Positions 1-8,745 of a stretch of 64,000 nucleotides of DNA are shown here, one piece after another; the stretch's first letter is position 1; each line of letters starts with the position of its first letter. The notes under the pieces were generated by a model. It was given only the letters and a program-made list of their open reading frames with translations. It was not told the DNA's origin and ran no database searches. Source of the DNA: Pseudomonadota bacterium (GTDB taxonomy: Bacteria; Bdellovibrionota; Bacteriovoracia; Bacteriovoracales; Bacteriovoracaceae); contig JAIYDL010000003.1 of the NCBI GenBank assembly GCA_027487515.1, positions 61,638 through 125,637 of the forward strand. Direction: 5' to 3'. Both the position numbers and the translations under genes were made by a program.

Positions 1-18
1 TCACTCTAATGGGGCTTC

Positions 19-1233
19 ATGCTTAAGGCCTACACCGACCTCAATCAGATCGTCACGTTAAAGGGTGCCCATCAAAAGGATGGGCGCTCCCTATTACCGG
101 CGGACCTCTCCATCGTCTCTAACGGGGCGATCGTCTTCGATGAGGTCAAGATCCTCTGGGTAGGAGAGACCGACCGCTTTCCGTCTCAGTACCGACCTCT
201 CGCGCAGAGTTTAAAGGGCCACGTCCTGACACCGGAGCTCGTCGACTCGCACACCCACCTCGTCTTCAGAGGAGATCGGGCGCAGGAATATGCTGACCGC
301 TTGAACGGAGTCTCCTATGAGCAGATCGCTCAACGTGGAGGGGGAATCCTCTACACTGCCCGGATGACAAATGAAGCGTCCCCGGAAGAACTTTTTCGAG
401 ACGCCTGTGAGCGCCTGGAGCGGATCCATTCCTACGGAGTCGGTACCATTGAAATCAAATCGGGGTACGGACTTAACTTCGACCGAGAACTTGAGCTTTC
501 ACTTACAATCGATCGGCTAAAAAAGAAGTATCAGAACCGGATTCGCATCTTCAATACTTACCTCGCGGCCCACGACGTCCCTGCGAGCTTCTCTGATTCT
601 ACGGCCTACCTAAGATCGGTCGTTCTCCCTCTGTTAGAGAAACTTGCCCCCTCGGGCATCATCGATGCCGTCGACATCTTCCACGAGAAGAATTACTTCT
701 CAACGGCGGACGTCCACCTCCTTTTCTCGCGCTCGCAGGAGCTCGGAATCCCGCGGAAGATTCATGCGGACGAGCTCAACGATAACGGCGGCGCAGGCCT
801 TGCGGCCGATCATGAAGCCTTGTCAGCGGACCACCTTCTAAAAATTTCTGAGGCCGGCATTACGGCCCTGGCGGCATCCTCGACAGTGGCGACCCTGCTC
901 CCGGGGACGGCGTTCTTTCTGGGGAAGCCCCTCGCACCGGCCAGAAAGCTTCTCGATGCCGGAGCAAGAGTTGCGATCGCTTCGGATTTTAATCCAGGGT
1001 CTTGCCACTGCGACAACCTCTTGCTGGTAGCCTCCCTGGCCGCGGCTCAGTTAAAGCTCAACCAGTCCGAGCTTTGGGCGTCGATCACTCTCAATGCGGC
1101 CGCAGCACTCGGGATGAAAAACCAAGGCGCACTCATCCCCGGCATGGCGCCGCGGTTTAGTTTGTTCCGCACCGACAGCGTTTCTCACGTTACCTACAAC
1201 TGGGGCCGGAACCTCTCGGTCACTTTGCCTTGA
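19..1233 (+). CDS. hutI: Imidazolonepropionase (histidine degradation)
   Basis: This 404-residue protein hydrolyses 4-imidazolone-5-propanoate to N-formimino-L-glutamate, the third step of histidine catabolism, in the cytoplasm. It is an amidohydrolase-fold metalloenzyme of the usual HutI length. Visible metal and active-site motifs are VDSHTH (His78 and His80), the IHADE block (His249, Glu252) and SDFNPG (Asp323). The Arg-Gly-Asp stretch after the first histidines and the IEIKSGYG block are also typical. No other hut gene is in view, so hutU and hutH may lie upstream of the window. The last 14 bases overlap the 3' end of the convergent thioredoxin gene. Identification is firm. Confidence 0.95.
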   Translation: MLKAYTDLNQIVTLKGAHQKDGRSLLPADLSIVSNGAIVFDEVKILWVGETDRFPSQYRPLAQSLKGHVLTPELVDSHTHLVFRGDRAQEYADRLNGVSYEQIAQRGGGILYTARMTNEASPEELFRDACERLERIHSYGVGTIEIKSGYGLNFDRELELSLTIDRLKKKYQNRIRIFNTYLAAHDVPASFSDSTAYLRSVVLPLLEKLAPSGIIDAVDIFHEKNYFSTADVHLLFSRSQELGIPRKIHADELNDNGGAGLAADHEALSADHLLKISEAGITALAASSTVATLLPGTAFFLGKPLAPARKLLDAGARVAIASDFNPGSCHCDNLLLVASLAAAQLKLNQSELWASITLNAAAALGMKNQGALIPGMAPRFSLFRTDSVSHVTYNWGRNLSVTLP

Positions 1234-1777
1234 GCGCTTGATCGATGAGACTCGTGAACTCCGGGTCCATGAAATTGTGTAGTCGCTTATTCACATAGAG
1301 GACTTTTCCTCGGTGGTAAATAATGGAGACGGGGTACGTGCGGATCATGAACTGACCACTGATGATCTCTGAGGGGTCTTCGACGGATTCGAAGTTCAAT
1401 TTGTACTTCGCTTCAATCTTCTTGATGCTCTCGGAAGGACTATCTGTGTCGCCGTTAATCCCAATGACCTTCACTTGGCCTTTGTACTTGTCCTGGAACT
1501 GAACAAGGCTGGGAAACTCTTTCAAGCAGGGGATGCACCACGATGCCCAGAAATTAAGAACGATGATGGGCGCCGGATCTTTTCCGAGTTCAATCGTCGT
1601 CTTCCGGGAGGTCGTAACTTTAAGCTTCTGGTAGATCGCCTCATAAACAGAGTATTTCTGTTTGTCTTGATCGACCTGATCCGCCAAGGAATTAAAGTTG
1701 TCCCAAAGGATTTGGGTGCTAAGAAAGCCGGTAAAGGCCATAATAAACAGGATGAAAGGGATAAATTTTTTATTCAT
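1220..1777 (-). CDS. TlpA/ResA-like membrane-anchored thioredoxin
   Basis: This 185-residue protein has one N-terminal hydrophobic segment (about residues 5-25) that should anchor it in the inner membrane, with a thioredoxin-fold domain in the periplasm. The redox motif is NFWASWCIPCLKEFPS, with the Cys-Ile-Pro-Cys pair at residues 81-84. The later TYPVSII segment supplies the cis-proline of the fold. Proteins of this family reduce periplasmic disulfides, for example during cytochrome c maturation. No cytochrome genes are nearby, so the client is unknown. It is convergent with hutI and divergent from the small pilin-like gene. Confidence 0.85.
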   Translation of the reverse strand: MNKKFIPFILFIMAFTGFLSTQILWDNFNSLADQVDQDKQKYSVYEAIYQKLKVTTSRKTTIELGKDPAPIIVLNFWASWCIPCLKEFPSLVQFQDKYKGQVKVIGINGDTDSPSESIKKIEAKYKLNFESVEDPSEIISGQFMIRTYPVSIIYHRGKVLYVNKRLHNFMDPEFTSLIDQALKAK

Positions 1778-1820
1778 GGTTTCATGCTCCCGTCTTACTT
1801 TACTCTATAAGAAGACGAAT

Positions 1821-2048
1821 ATGAAGCTCGGGGCCCGTTTCAAGCAGTTTAAATTCCCGAAGACCCTCATTTCTGATCGAGGGCAGTCCATCGTTGAATT
1901 TGTGTTACTCCTCGCGGCGATCGCAAGCGTGTCGTTCTTTTTCGTAGCTATCATGAACCGGAATATCGCGCGTTATTGGGAGTACTCTGCCAATTTTGTC
2001 ATCAATGACGGTCCGGGTAAGCCCAAGAAAGTAACTCTGCCAGACTAG
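1821..2048 (+). CDS. Small pilin-like / TadE-like single-span protein
   Basis: This 75-residue protein starts at ATG 1821; a longer in-frame reading would run into the divergent thioredoxin gene. A basic N-terminus (MKLGARFKQFKFPK) is followed by RGQSIVEFVLLLAAIAS. A Gly precedes Gln-Ser-Ile-Val-Glu, then a hydrophobic helix. That is the type IV prepilin / TadE-type processing pattern, with Glu at +5 after the cleavage glycine. The remaining roughly 40 residues are short and carry no cysteines. No prepilin peptidase or secretion ATPase is in this window. The 20-base gap to glpK could allow co-transcription. The function is inferred from the N-terminal motif only. Confidence 0.6.
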   Translation: MKLGARFKQFKFPKTLISDRGQSIVEFVLLLAAIASVSFFFVAIMNRNIARYWEYSANFVINDGPGKPKKVTLPD

Positions 2049-2068
2049 TTCAACACCAAGGAAAATTC

Positions 2069-3547
2069 ATGGAATACTTATTGGCCATCGACCAAGGCAC
2101 AACCGGGACAACCTCTCTTCTACTTGATGCAAAAACCTTAAGGATCCTGGATAAAGAAAAGTCCGATTATCGTCAGATCTTCCCAAAACCAGGGTGGGTC
2201 GAGCACGACCTCAATGACATCTGGGATTCGGTCGAGAGTTCGGTGTCGGCCGTCCTCTCCAGGACCAAGGCCGATCCCAGGGCGATTCGAGGAATCGGAA
2301 TTACGAACCAGCGAGAAACCACCTGTGCCTACGCTCTGAATGGGAAACCACTTTCCCATGCGATCGTTTGGCAAGACCGACGAACCGCAGATTACTGCGA
2401 CAAGTACCGCTCAAGTTATAACGACAAATGCAAAAGTAAGACAGGTCTCCCCCTGGATCCGTATTTTTCCGCCACGAAGATGCGCTGGCTTCTAGACAAC
2501 GTCAGCGAAGTGAAGGCAGCCGCGGATGCTAAGAACCTCTGCCTTTCAACCGTCGATACCTACCTCGTGCATAGGCTCACGAGCGGTGCTCGCTTTGTCA
2601 CAGAGCCCTCGAACGCATCTCGCACCATGCTCATGAACCTTGAAACGTTCGACTGGGATGATTCACTCCTGCAGTTCTTTGGTGTTTCCCGGGATCTCCT
2701 CCCTGAGATCCGTGAATCATTCACCGACTTCGGAACCACTCGCCAGTGCGAGTTTCTCCCCGACGGCATTCCTATTCTCTCCATCCTGGGAGACCAGCAA
2801 GCGGCGCTCTTCGGCCAGGCCTGTGTGAAAGTCGGGGACATCAAATGCACCTATGGCACGGGTGCTTTTCTGCTCCTTAACACAGGAGAAAAGTTGGTGC
2901 GCTCGAGCACCGGACTTCTCTCAACGGCCGCCTACGCGTTTCGAGGAAAGCGTATCTACGCGCTCGAGGGATCCGCCTACATCGCCGGCGCCGCGGTCCA
3001 GTGGTTACGAGATAATCTCAAGTGCATTCAATCATCCCCAGAGGTTTCGCGCCTCGCCGCGGAAGTCACAGATCTTTCCCAGATGGAACACGTGCTCTTT
3101 CTCCCGTTCTTCACCGGAATCGGAACACCGTACTGGGAAGCGAAGGCCAAGGCGGCAATCATTGGTCTCACGCGCGACACCCACAATGGACACATTGCCC
3201 GCGCCTGCCTTGAAGGAATTGCTCTTTCGCTGAACGATTCAGTTTCAAGCTTTAAGAAAGACTTCTCACAATTAAATGATATCCGCGTGGACGGCGGCGC
3301 TGCCGCCAATGACATCCTGATGCAGCTTCAAGCGAACTTTTCTCAGAAGACGATCCTTCGCCCTGAGACGATCGACACCACGGCGTTCGGGGTCGCAGTG
3401 GGCTGTCTTGTCGGGAAGGGCGAGGTTTCGATCCAGGACCTCGAGCACTACTGGAAGCTTGAGCGGCGCTTTGAACCAGGGCGGGATAACTACTACAGCA
3501 ATAAAAAAGCACTCTGGGACGAAACGATTCGAAGACTATTTCTTTGA
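2069..3547 (+). CDS. glpK: Glycerol kinase
   Basis: This 492-residue FGGY-family kinase phosphorylates glycerol to sn-glycerol 3-phosphate with ATP in the cytoplasm. The N-terminal phosphate-binding loop is AIDQGTTGTTS. Other family blocks are GITNQRETT and WQDRRT, the nucleotide-binding GDQQAALFGQ and the C-terminal DGGAAAND. The usual GAAYLAGLA segment near the C-terminus is reduced here to TTAFGVAVGCLVG, a small family-atypical deletion. An AAGGAAAA ribosome-binding site precedes ATG 2069. No glpF or glpD is adjacent. It converges on radA with only 10 bases between stop codons. Confidence 0.93.
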   Translation: MEYLLAIDQGTTGTTSLLLDAKTLRILDKEKSDYRQIFPKPGWVEHDLNDIWDSVESSVSAVLSRTKADPRAIRGIGITNQRETTCAYALNGKPLSHAIVWQDRRTADYCDKYRSSYNDKCKSKTGLPLDPYFSATKMRWLLDNVSEVKAAADAKNLCLSTVDTYLVHRLTSGARFVTEPSNASRTMLMNLETFDWDDSLLQFFGVSRDLLPEIRESFTDFGTTRQCEFLPDGIPILSILGDQQAALFGQACVKVGDIKCTYGTGAFLLLNTGEKLVRSSTGLLSTAAYAFRGKRIYALEGSAYIAGAAVQWLRDNLKCIQSSPEVSRLAAEVTDLSQMEHVLFLPFFTGIGTPYWEAKAKAAIIGLTRDTHNGHIARACLEGIALSLNDSVSSFKKDFSQLNDIRVDGGAAANDILMQLQANFSQKTILRPETIDTTAFGVAVGCLVGKGEVSIQDLEHYWKLERRFEPGRDNYYSNKKALWDETIRRLFL

Positions 3548-3557
3548 TCCTAAAGAT

Positions 3558-4934
3558 TTAGGTGGTTTTAAAGAGGAGCTCCTTAAGCTCACTCGCCTTA
3601 GAGATACCAACGATGTCCAACTTGAACTTTCCTCTGAAATCATCAGCGGCGCGCTTCGAGGTGATCACACGACGGTAGTTCATCTGGGTGATTTCCTTAA
3701 GCCGGATCTCCATCATGGGGACAGAGCGCACTTCCCCCGTGAGCCCGACCTCACCGAGAAAGATGGTGTCACTCTCGATGGGGTGCTGGAAGTACGAGCT
3801 CAGAAGTGATGCAATCACGGAGAGATCATTTTCCCTCGTGGACAGCTTCATGCCCCCGACGACGTTGACGTAGATGTCATTGTACGAAAGGGGGAGGGCG
3901 AGATACTTATCGATCACGGCCACCAAGAGCGCGACGCGGTTTGAGTCGAGGCCCTGGGTGGTTCTTCGTCCAACCGCAAACTTGTTCTCAACAACGAGCG
4001 CCTGGATTTCAACGAAGAGGGATCGTGACCCCTCGAGGATGCACGTTAGAGAGCGGCCATAGGAACCAGGGAGTGACTGCTCCAGGAAGTACTGTGATGG
4101 ATTCGAAATCTCCCGGAGGCCGGTTTCCCGCATTTCGAAGATTCCAACTTCGTTCGTGTTCCCGAACCGGTTCTTCATGACCCGAAGCATGCGGTACTGC
4201 CCAAGCTGGTCACCCTCGAAATAGATCACGGTATCAACCATGTGCTCGAGGATCTTCGGACCCGCGATCTGGCCCTCCTTGGTGACGTGGCCAATGACGA
4301 AGCACGTTAGCCCATAGGCTTTTGCGTAGCTCATCAGCTCGTAGGTCACCTCGCGGATCTGGGAAAGGGTCCCCGCCGCAGACTCCACTTGATTAGAGTG
4401 AGTTGTTTGAATCGAATCAAGGACAAGAAATTTTGGCTTGAGTTCCTTAACTTGCTCGATGATTCGTTGCCAGCTCGTTTCATTGTAAATGTAAAAATTG
4501 CTGTTCTCCACACCAAGGCGCTTAGACCGCGAGGCCACCTGCGACTCGGACTCCTCTCCACTCACGTAAAGGATCTTGCAATCAGATTGCTCGGCAAGAA
4601 GCTTTCCACACACCTCCATCAAGAGCGTCGATTTGCCAATGCCCGGTTCTCCCCCGATCAAGGTGAGTGAACCAACGGTGACTCCGCCCCCCATGACTCG
4701 ATCAAATTCTCCGATCCTGGTAGCATACCGTTGGACAGATTCGTGCTCGATCTCACCGATCGTCTTTGGACGACCTTCCCGACCTTGTATGGACTTCGCC
4801 CCCGCCTTACTGGGCTTCACCGCCTCTTCTTCCGAGAATGAATTCCACTGCTGGCAATCAGGGCACTTACCAAGCCACTTCGCTGACTGGTATCCACATT
4901 CCTGACAGCTGAATACCGTTTTCACCTTCGCCAC
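3558..4934 (-). CDS. radA: DNA repair protein RadA
   Basis: This 458-residue RecA-related ATPase and branch-migration helicase acts in recombinational repair. It has an N-terminal four-cysteine zinc finger (Cys10, Cys13, Cys24, Cys27), a Walker A motif GGEPGIGKST (residues 94-103), the RadA-specific KNRFG motif (254-258) and a C-terminal Lon-protease-like domain. Length is standard. The start is GTG 4934, two bases after the ligA stop, so it is very likely translated from the same message as ligA. Confidence 0.95.
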   Translation of the reverse strand: MAKVKTVFSCQECGYQSAKWLGKCPDCQQWNSFSEEEAVKPSKAGAKSIQGREGRPKTIGEIEHESVQRYATRIGEFDRVMGGGVTVGSLTLIGGEPGIGKSTLLMEVCGKLLAEQSDCKILYVSGEESESQVASRSKRLGVENSNFYIYNETSWQRIIEQVKELKPKFLVLDSIQTTHSNQVESAAGTLSQIREVTYELMSYAKAYGLTCFVIGHVTKEGQIAGPKILEHMVDTVIYFEGDQLGQYRMLRVMKNRFGNTNEVGIFEMRETGLREISNPSQYFLEQSLPGSYGRSLTCILEGSRSLFVEIQALVVENKFAVGRRTTQGLDSNRVALLVAVIDKYLALPLSYNDIYVNVVGGMKLSTRENDLSVIASLLSSYFQHPIESDTIFLGEVGLTGEVRSVPMMEIRLKEITQMNYRRVITSKRAADDFRGKFKLDIVGISKASELKELLFKTT

Positions 4935-4936
4935 GT

Positions 4937-6832
4937 TTATCCCTTGAGCATTCTCTGAAGCTCGTGTTCATTGATGATAGGAATCCCAAGCGCCTTGGCC
5001 TTGATGAATTTACTTGAAGTCCCATCGACCTCATTCGTTACTAGGAACGTTAGATTCTTCGACACACTCGCGATCACGCCGCCGCTCTGCTTGATCAATT
5101 TCTCCACCTGAGCTCGCGGGAGCTCCAGCTCACCCGTGATACAGAACTTCATTCCTTTCAGAGGCCCCTCACCCGTTGAAACCTCGTCGGCCGCGACGAC
5201 GACTCCAACGGCCAGGAGCTCTTCCATCAACGGTACCTTCGATCTTAGAGACCCGATGATGGCTTCGGAAGACTTCTCCGCGAACCCATCAATGGATACG
5301 AGCTCCTCTACCGTGAGTCCCATGATCTTCGCGAGTGTGTTGTGCCCATGGGCGATTATTTTTTCACTTTTTGCAACCGACACTCCCTCCACTCCGACTG
5401 CGGAGATGAACTGCGCCAGCGGTTGGCGTCGCGTTTTTTGAATGTTCTCATACATCTTCGTCGCGAGCTTTTCTTTGACCTTCTCTAAAAGGAGGATGTC
5501 ATCTTTGGTCAGTCGGTAGAGATCGGGAATGTGTTTCACGAGTCCCTTACTGATCATCTCCTCGAGTCGCTTCTCAGAGATATCTTCGATGTTCACCTTT
5601 TGTACGTAGTTAAGGATCTGGTCTTTAACTTTCGACGGACACGTCTCATTCTCACACAGCAGCCAAATATCCTCGATGCGCAGGTGTGCGGAACAACTCG
5701 GACACGTTAAGGGATACGTAAAATCACCAGAAGCGGCCTCAACGACTCCCAGAAACTTCGGGATGACCTCGCCTGAGCGAATGATCTCAATCGTGTCCCC
5801 TATTTTCAGTCTAAAGCTCTGGACGAGGCCAAAGTTATGGAGGGTCACTCTGCCAATCGTGGCCCCGGAGAGGAGCGTCGGTTCAATCGTGGCTACGGGG
5901 GTCAATCTTCCGTTCCGTGAAACACCCCATTCGATCCCTGTGATCTTAGTGGATTTCGTTTCTCCTGCGAATTTGAACGCGAGTTTATAGCGCGGATGGT
6001 GACTCGTTTCACCGAGCTCCTGGTGAAGCTTTATGTCGTCGTAGACAAACACTAACCCGTCAATGAGGTAGTCCCCAGTGCCGAGGAACTCCCGGGCTTC
6101 GGTGATTCTCGGCCCAAGGTCAGCTCCGGGACCATGAAGGGAAAACTCCGGGATATCAAAGCCGAGCTCTTTCAGGAACTCCAGTTTTTGGTGCTCTTTG
6201 ACGATCTTCGCATCACAGATGAGATCGAAGGCTTTGAACGAAAGATACCGGCAGAGCTGGATGTTTTCCTTTCTTCCCAGGAGTCCGGCCACGATGTTCC
6301 GTTTGGAGGTCGGAGCGTCAAGCGTCAGCTCCTGCATCTCTTTGGAGAGGGCGAAAAAGTTTTTCTCCACACAGTACACTTCGCCTCTCACCTCGACCGT
6401 TCCCGAATACGGAATTGCCTTCGGTAGGTCCGGGATGTAAATCGCCTTCTGGGTGATGTTCTCGCCAAGGGAGCCATCCCCGCGGGTCTTGGCAAGCACG
6501 AGGCGCCCCTCTTCATAGACGATGGAGCAACTCGACCCGTCGATCTTGAAGACACTCAGGACGCTCTCGGTACCAATCCATTTCCGGAGTTCTTCCTCGT
6601 CGTAGGTTTTATCTAGCGAAAGCATGCGCCGCTGATGTGACACTTTTTCTACGGAAGCATTGCTAAACCCAACCTGCACGAGGAAGGGGTTTCCGGGATC
6701 TAGATCCTTCAGCTCGAGCTCAAGCGCATCGAAGGCTTCATCGCTGATCTCGGCGTGGCCTCCGTAGTAGCGCTCTTTGTGGTACGCGATGAGCTTCTCT
6801 AGCTCTATGATTCGACTCTTCTTCATACCCAC
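4937..6832 (-). CDS. ligA: NAD-dependent DNA ligase
   Basis: This 631-residue ligase seals nicks using NAD. From the N-terminus it has an Ia domain (YHKERYYGG ... ISDEAFD), an adenylation domain with catalytic Lys96 in FKIDGSS and the TRGDGSLGENIT block, and an OB fold. A four-cysteine zinc finger (Cys377, 380, 393, 398), helix-hairpin-helix repeats and a C-terminal BRCT domain (about 553-631) follow. It is about 40 residues shorter than the E. coli enzyme and somewhat divergent. The start is GTG 6832 or ATG 6826, six bases on; neither has a clear Shine-Dalgarno sequence. It lies 17 bases after the outer-membrane protein gene and directly before radA, so this looks like one operon. Confidence 0.93.
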   Translation of the reverse strand: MGMKKSRIIELEKLIAYHKERYYGGHAEISDEAFDALELELKDLDPGNPFLVQVGFSNASVEKVSHQRRMLSLDKTYDEEELRKWIGTESVLSVFKIDGSSCSIVYEEGRLVLAKTRGDGSLGENITQKAIYIPDLPKAIPYSGTVEVRGEVYCVEKNFFALSKEMQELTLDAPTSKRNIVAGLLGRKENIQLCRYLSFKAFDLICDAKIVKEHQKLEFLKELGFDIPEFSLHGPGADLGPRITEAREFLGTGDYLIDGLVFVYDDIKLHQELGETSHHPRYKLAFKFAGETKSTKITGIEWGVSRNGRLTPVATIEPTLLSGATIGRVTLHNFGLVQSFRLKIGDTIEIIRSGEVIPKFLGVVEAASGDFTYPLTCPSCSAHLRIEDIWLLCENETCPSKVKDQILNYVQKVNIEDISEKRLEEMISKGLVKHIPDLYRLTKDDILLLEKVKEKLATKMYENIQKTRRQPLAQFISAVGVEGVSVAKSEKIIAHGHNTLAKIMGLTVEELVSIDGFAEKSSEAIIGSLRSKVPLMEELLAVGVVVAADEVSTGEGPLKGMKFCITGELELPRAQVEKLIKQSGGVIASVSKNLTFLVTNEVDGTSSKFIKAKALGIPIINEHELQRMLKG

Positions 6833-6849
6833 TAAGTATCATTCTTGCG

Positions 6850-8313
6850 CTAGAAATTAAATGATAGGCCTACTTTAAAGCGATTATCCTTGTAAGAAAT
6901 CTCTTTGAAATTTCCACTGAACCGGGCCTTCCGTGACTGAGTCTCAATGCTAGCGTCGAGAGTCGTTCGGACCGTATACTGGTAGCGCCCCCCGATCTCG
7001 AGTTCCGTCGCATTTACGCTCGACGCGGATCCAAAGATTCCATCCTCATCGGTAAACGTTGGGAATGGTAAGATATCCGCATGTGCAAAGAGTCGGTACT
7101 CTCGGTTAAGTGGAAGATTTATCGCCAAACCTAGCACGATACCAGAGATGGTGCTCTTCCCGAACCCATCCTGGGTCGAAACGTCGAGGTCAAAGGAATG
7201 GTTCGCGTACCCAGCATAGAGATCGATCTGGGGGCCATAAAAAAATCCAATGGGTAGGTACTTGTACCCCCCGGTGAGTTTGAAGGAACCGTTATTGACG
7301 TTCACCGTCGACTTCGCTGGAGATCCGGAGCTCTTCTTCAGGGAGCCAATCGAGCGGTCAATCTCTAGCGCAGCAAAATACTCCCGTGTGATCCATCCCT
7401 CGGCACGAAAATTAACTCCGAAGAGATTCCCGTTCATTCGCTTCGCCCCGGTCGGAGTCGTCGTGTCAACGCTCGAGTTCGAACCGAAAAGGGCGACGGA
7501 GAGAACTCCAAGTGTTCCCGGAGCCTCGACGATCTTTTTCTCAAGGTCGACTTCTGGGTTGTCTTCTTCGGGTCGAAACTCTTCGAGACGGATCCAGTCC
7601 CCGCGCTCCAACTTACTCTCGGCTTTATACGCTTTAATTTGACCCAGGGCCTGGTTATCCGAGACGGTCATCACTCGGCCCTCAGCGAGAGGCTTCGTCT
7701 CCCAGTCAACGATTTTTTTCAAGAGCGGATGCTTCTTCTTTTGCATGAGTCGTTTGACCACGAACTTCTGTCCGGAGCGAATCGGGTACCCCTTCCCGAC
7801 ATCGAGGGTAATTTGATCACCGAGGATGCCTGTGATCTTGGCATCGTAAGGGATCATCTTTGAGTACATGGCCAGCCAATTGGTAACTGTCTGGGCGATC
7901 GATTCAATATCGTCATTTGCGATTTCTGTGCGCTCTGAAAACAAAATGTCCTCACCGTTTTCTCCGAAAACCGTAAGCTCGGCGTCGATCCCAGCGAGCT
8001 CACTTTTTAGGTTCACCAGGACGAGCGACCCCACTTTTAGCTTCTCGGCCACCGTCACGAGGACTTCTTTTGTTTTTAAGTGGATCGGTAGATTTTCGCG
8101 ATACTTCGAGAAAACGCTCACCATCGCAGCGTTCGAAACATACGTGCACCAGCTGCTTCCCCGAAGCTCCCGCTCAAGTTCCTCAAAGACTTTGTACCCG
8201 ATGGCCCCACCGACGCTGTCGGTTACGGGAAGGAGTGTACAGCGCCGCATGGATGACTGGCCGAACGCGGGATAAACGGAGAAGAGGAGTGCAAGTAAGA
8301 AAAGTCGTTTCAT
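6850..8313 (-). CDS. Exported protein with predicted C-terminal outer-membrane beta-barrel
   Basis: This 487-residue protein has a clear signal peptide (MKRLFLLALLFSVYPAFG, cleaved before Gln). Residues about 25-160 resemble the small alpha/beta domain of FlgT/TolB/CsgG-like periplasmic proteins. About 160-245 look like a beta-rich domain (GKGYPIRSGQKFVVKRL). The remaining part has alternating hydrophobic strands and ends in Phe (VGLSFNF), the usual C-terminal signature of an outer-membrane barrel. Its ATG overlaps the stop of the upstream helix-turn-helix gene in ATGA, so the two are translationally coupled. I do not recognise a specific family, and the function is unknown. Confidence 0.65.
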   Translation of the reverse strand: MKRLFLLALLFSVYPAFGQSSMRRCTLLPVTDSVGGAIGYKVFEELERELRGSSWCTYVSNAAMVSVFSKYRENLPIHLKTKEVLVTVAEKLKVGSLVLVNLKSELAGIDAELTVFGENGEDILFSERTEIANDDIESIAQTVTNWLAMYSKMIPYDAKITGILGDQITLDVGKGYPIRSGQKFVVKRLMQKKKHPLLKKIVDWETKPLAEGRVMTVSDNQALGQIKAYKAESKLERGDWIRLEEFRPEEDNPEVDLEKKIVEAPGTLGVLSVALFGSNSSVDTTTPTGAKRMNGNLFGVNFRAEGWITREYFAALEIDRSIGSLKKSSGSPAKSTVNVNNGSFKLTGGYKYLPIGFFYGPQIDLYAGYANHSFDLDVSTQDGFGKSTISGIVLGLAINLPLNREYRLFAHADILPFPTFTDEDGIFGSASSVNATELEIGGRYQYTVRTTLDASIETQSRKARFSGNFKEISYKDNRFKVGLSFNF

Positions 8314-8666
8314 AGGCTAATCGGCAGGTCCGGCGGAAGCTCTGCGACCGCGAAGCCATTCTTGGACGGATGAGATGACGCTCTTGATTCGTAGATCTCA
8401 ACGAGCATTCGGAGTTCATTGTTTTCTTCTCGGAGGTGCCTGAGTTGATTTCGCACCTCTTCTAGTTCGACCTTGATTCGCAGGATTTCTTCCTCTTCCC
8501 GAAGACGCAGCTTGTTCATCGACGAAGCGTAGATATAGTATTTTCCGTTTTCCTCTTTGTGCTTCAGGATGTTATTCTTGATGTGTCTTCGGATTGTTGA
8601 AATGGAGACGTTCTTGTATCGTGAATAGTCGTTGATGGATAACCAAACCCCTTCACTGGCATTCAT
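8310..8666 (-). CDS. Helix-turn-helix protein with coiled-coil tail
   Basis: This 118-residue protein has an N-terminal helix-turn-helix of the MerR/excisionase type (about residues 8-50: SINDYSRYKNVSISTIRRHI, then a lysine-rich wing). A long charged coiled coil follows (about 55-95, rich in Glu, Arg and Leu), which probably dimerises it. It is first in the run HTH, outer-membrane protein, ligA, radA. A 26-bp imperfect palindrome sits 9 bases upstream of its start, a natural autoregulatory operator. The regulator role is inferred; the target genes are not shown by sequence. Confidence 0.7.
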   Translation of the reverse strand: MNASEGVWLSINDYSRYKNVSISTIRRHIKNNILKHKEENGKYYIYASSMNKLRLREEEEILRIKVELEEVRNQLRHLREENNELRMLVEIYESRASSHPSKNGFAVAELPPDLPISL

Positions 8667-8674
8667 TTAGGCTC

Positions 8675-8700
8675 CTTTAGCGTTAACCTTAATGTTAAAG
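8675..8700. promoter_or_regulatory. Palindromic operator between HTH gene and patatin gene
   Basis: The arms are CTTTAGCGTTAA (8675-8686) and TTAATGTTAAAG (8689-8700), separated by CC. Ten of 12 positions are complementary, and the other two would be G-T pairs. The site lies in the 79-bp gap between the divergent HTH gene and patatin gene, close to both starts, as expected for a dimeric repressor. Confidence 0.55.
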
Positions 8701-8745
8701 AATCCGATGTAGATGTGCAAAATCAAAACAGAAAGTTGAGCATTA

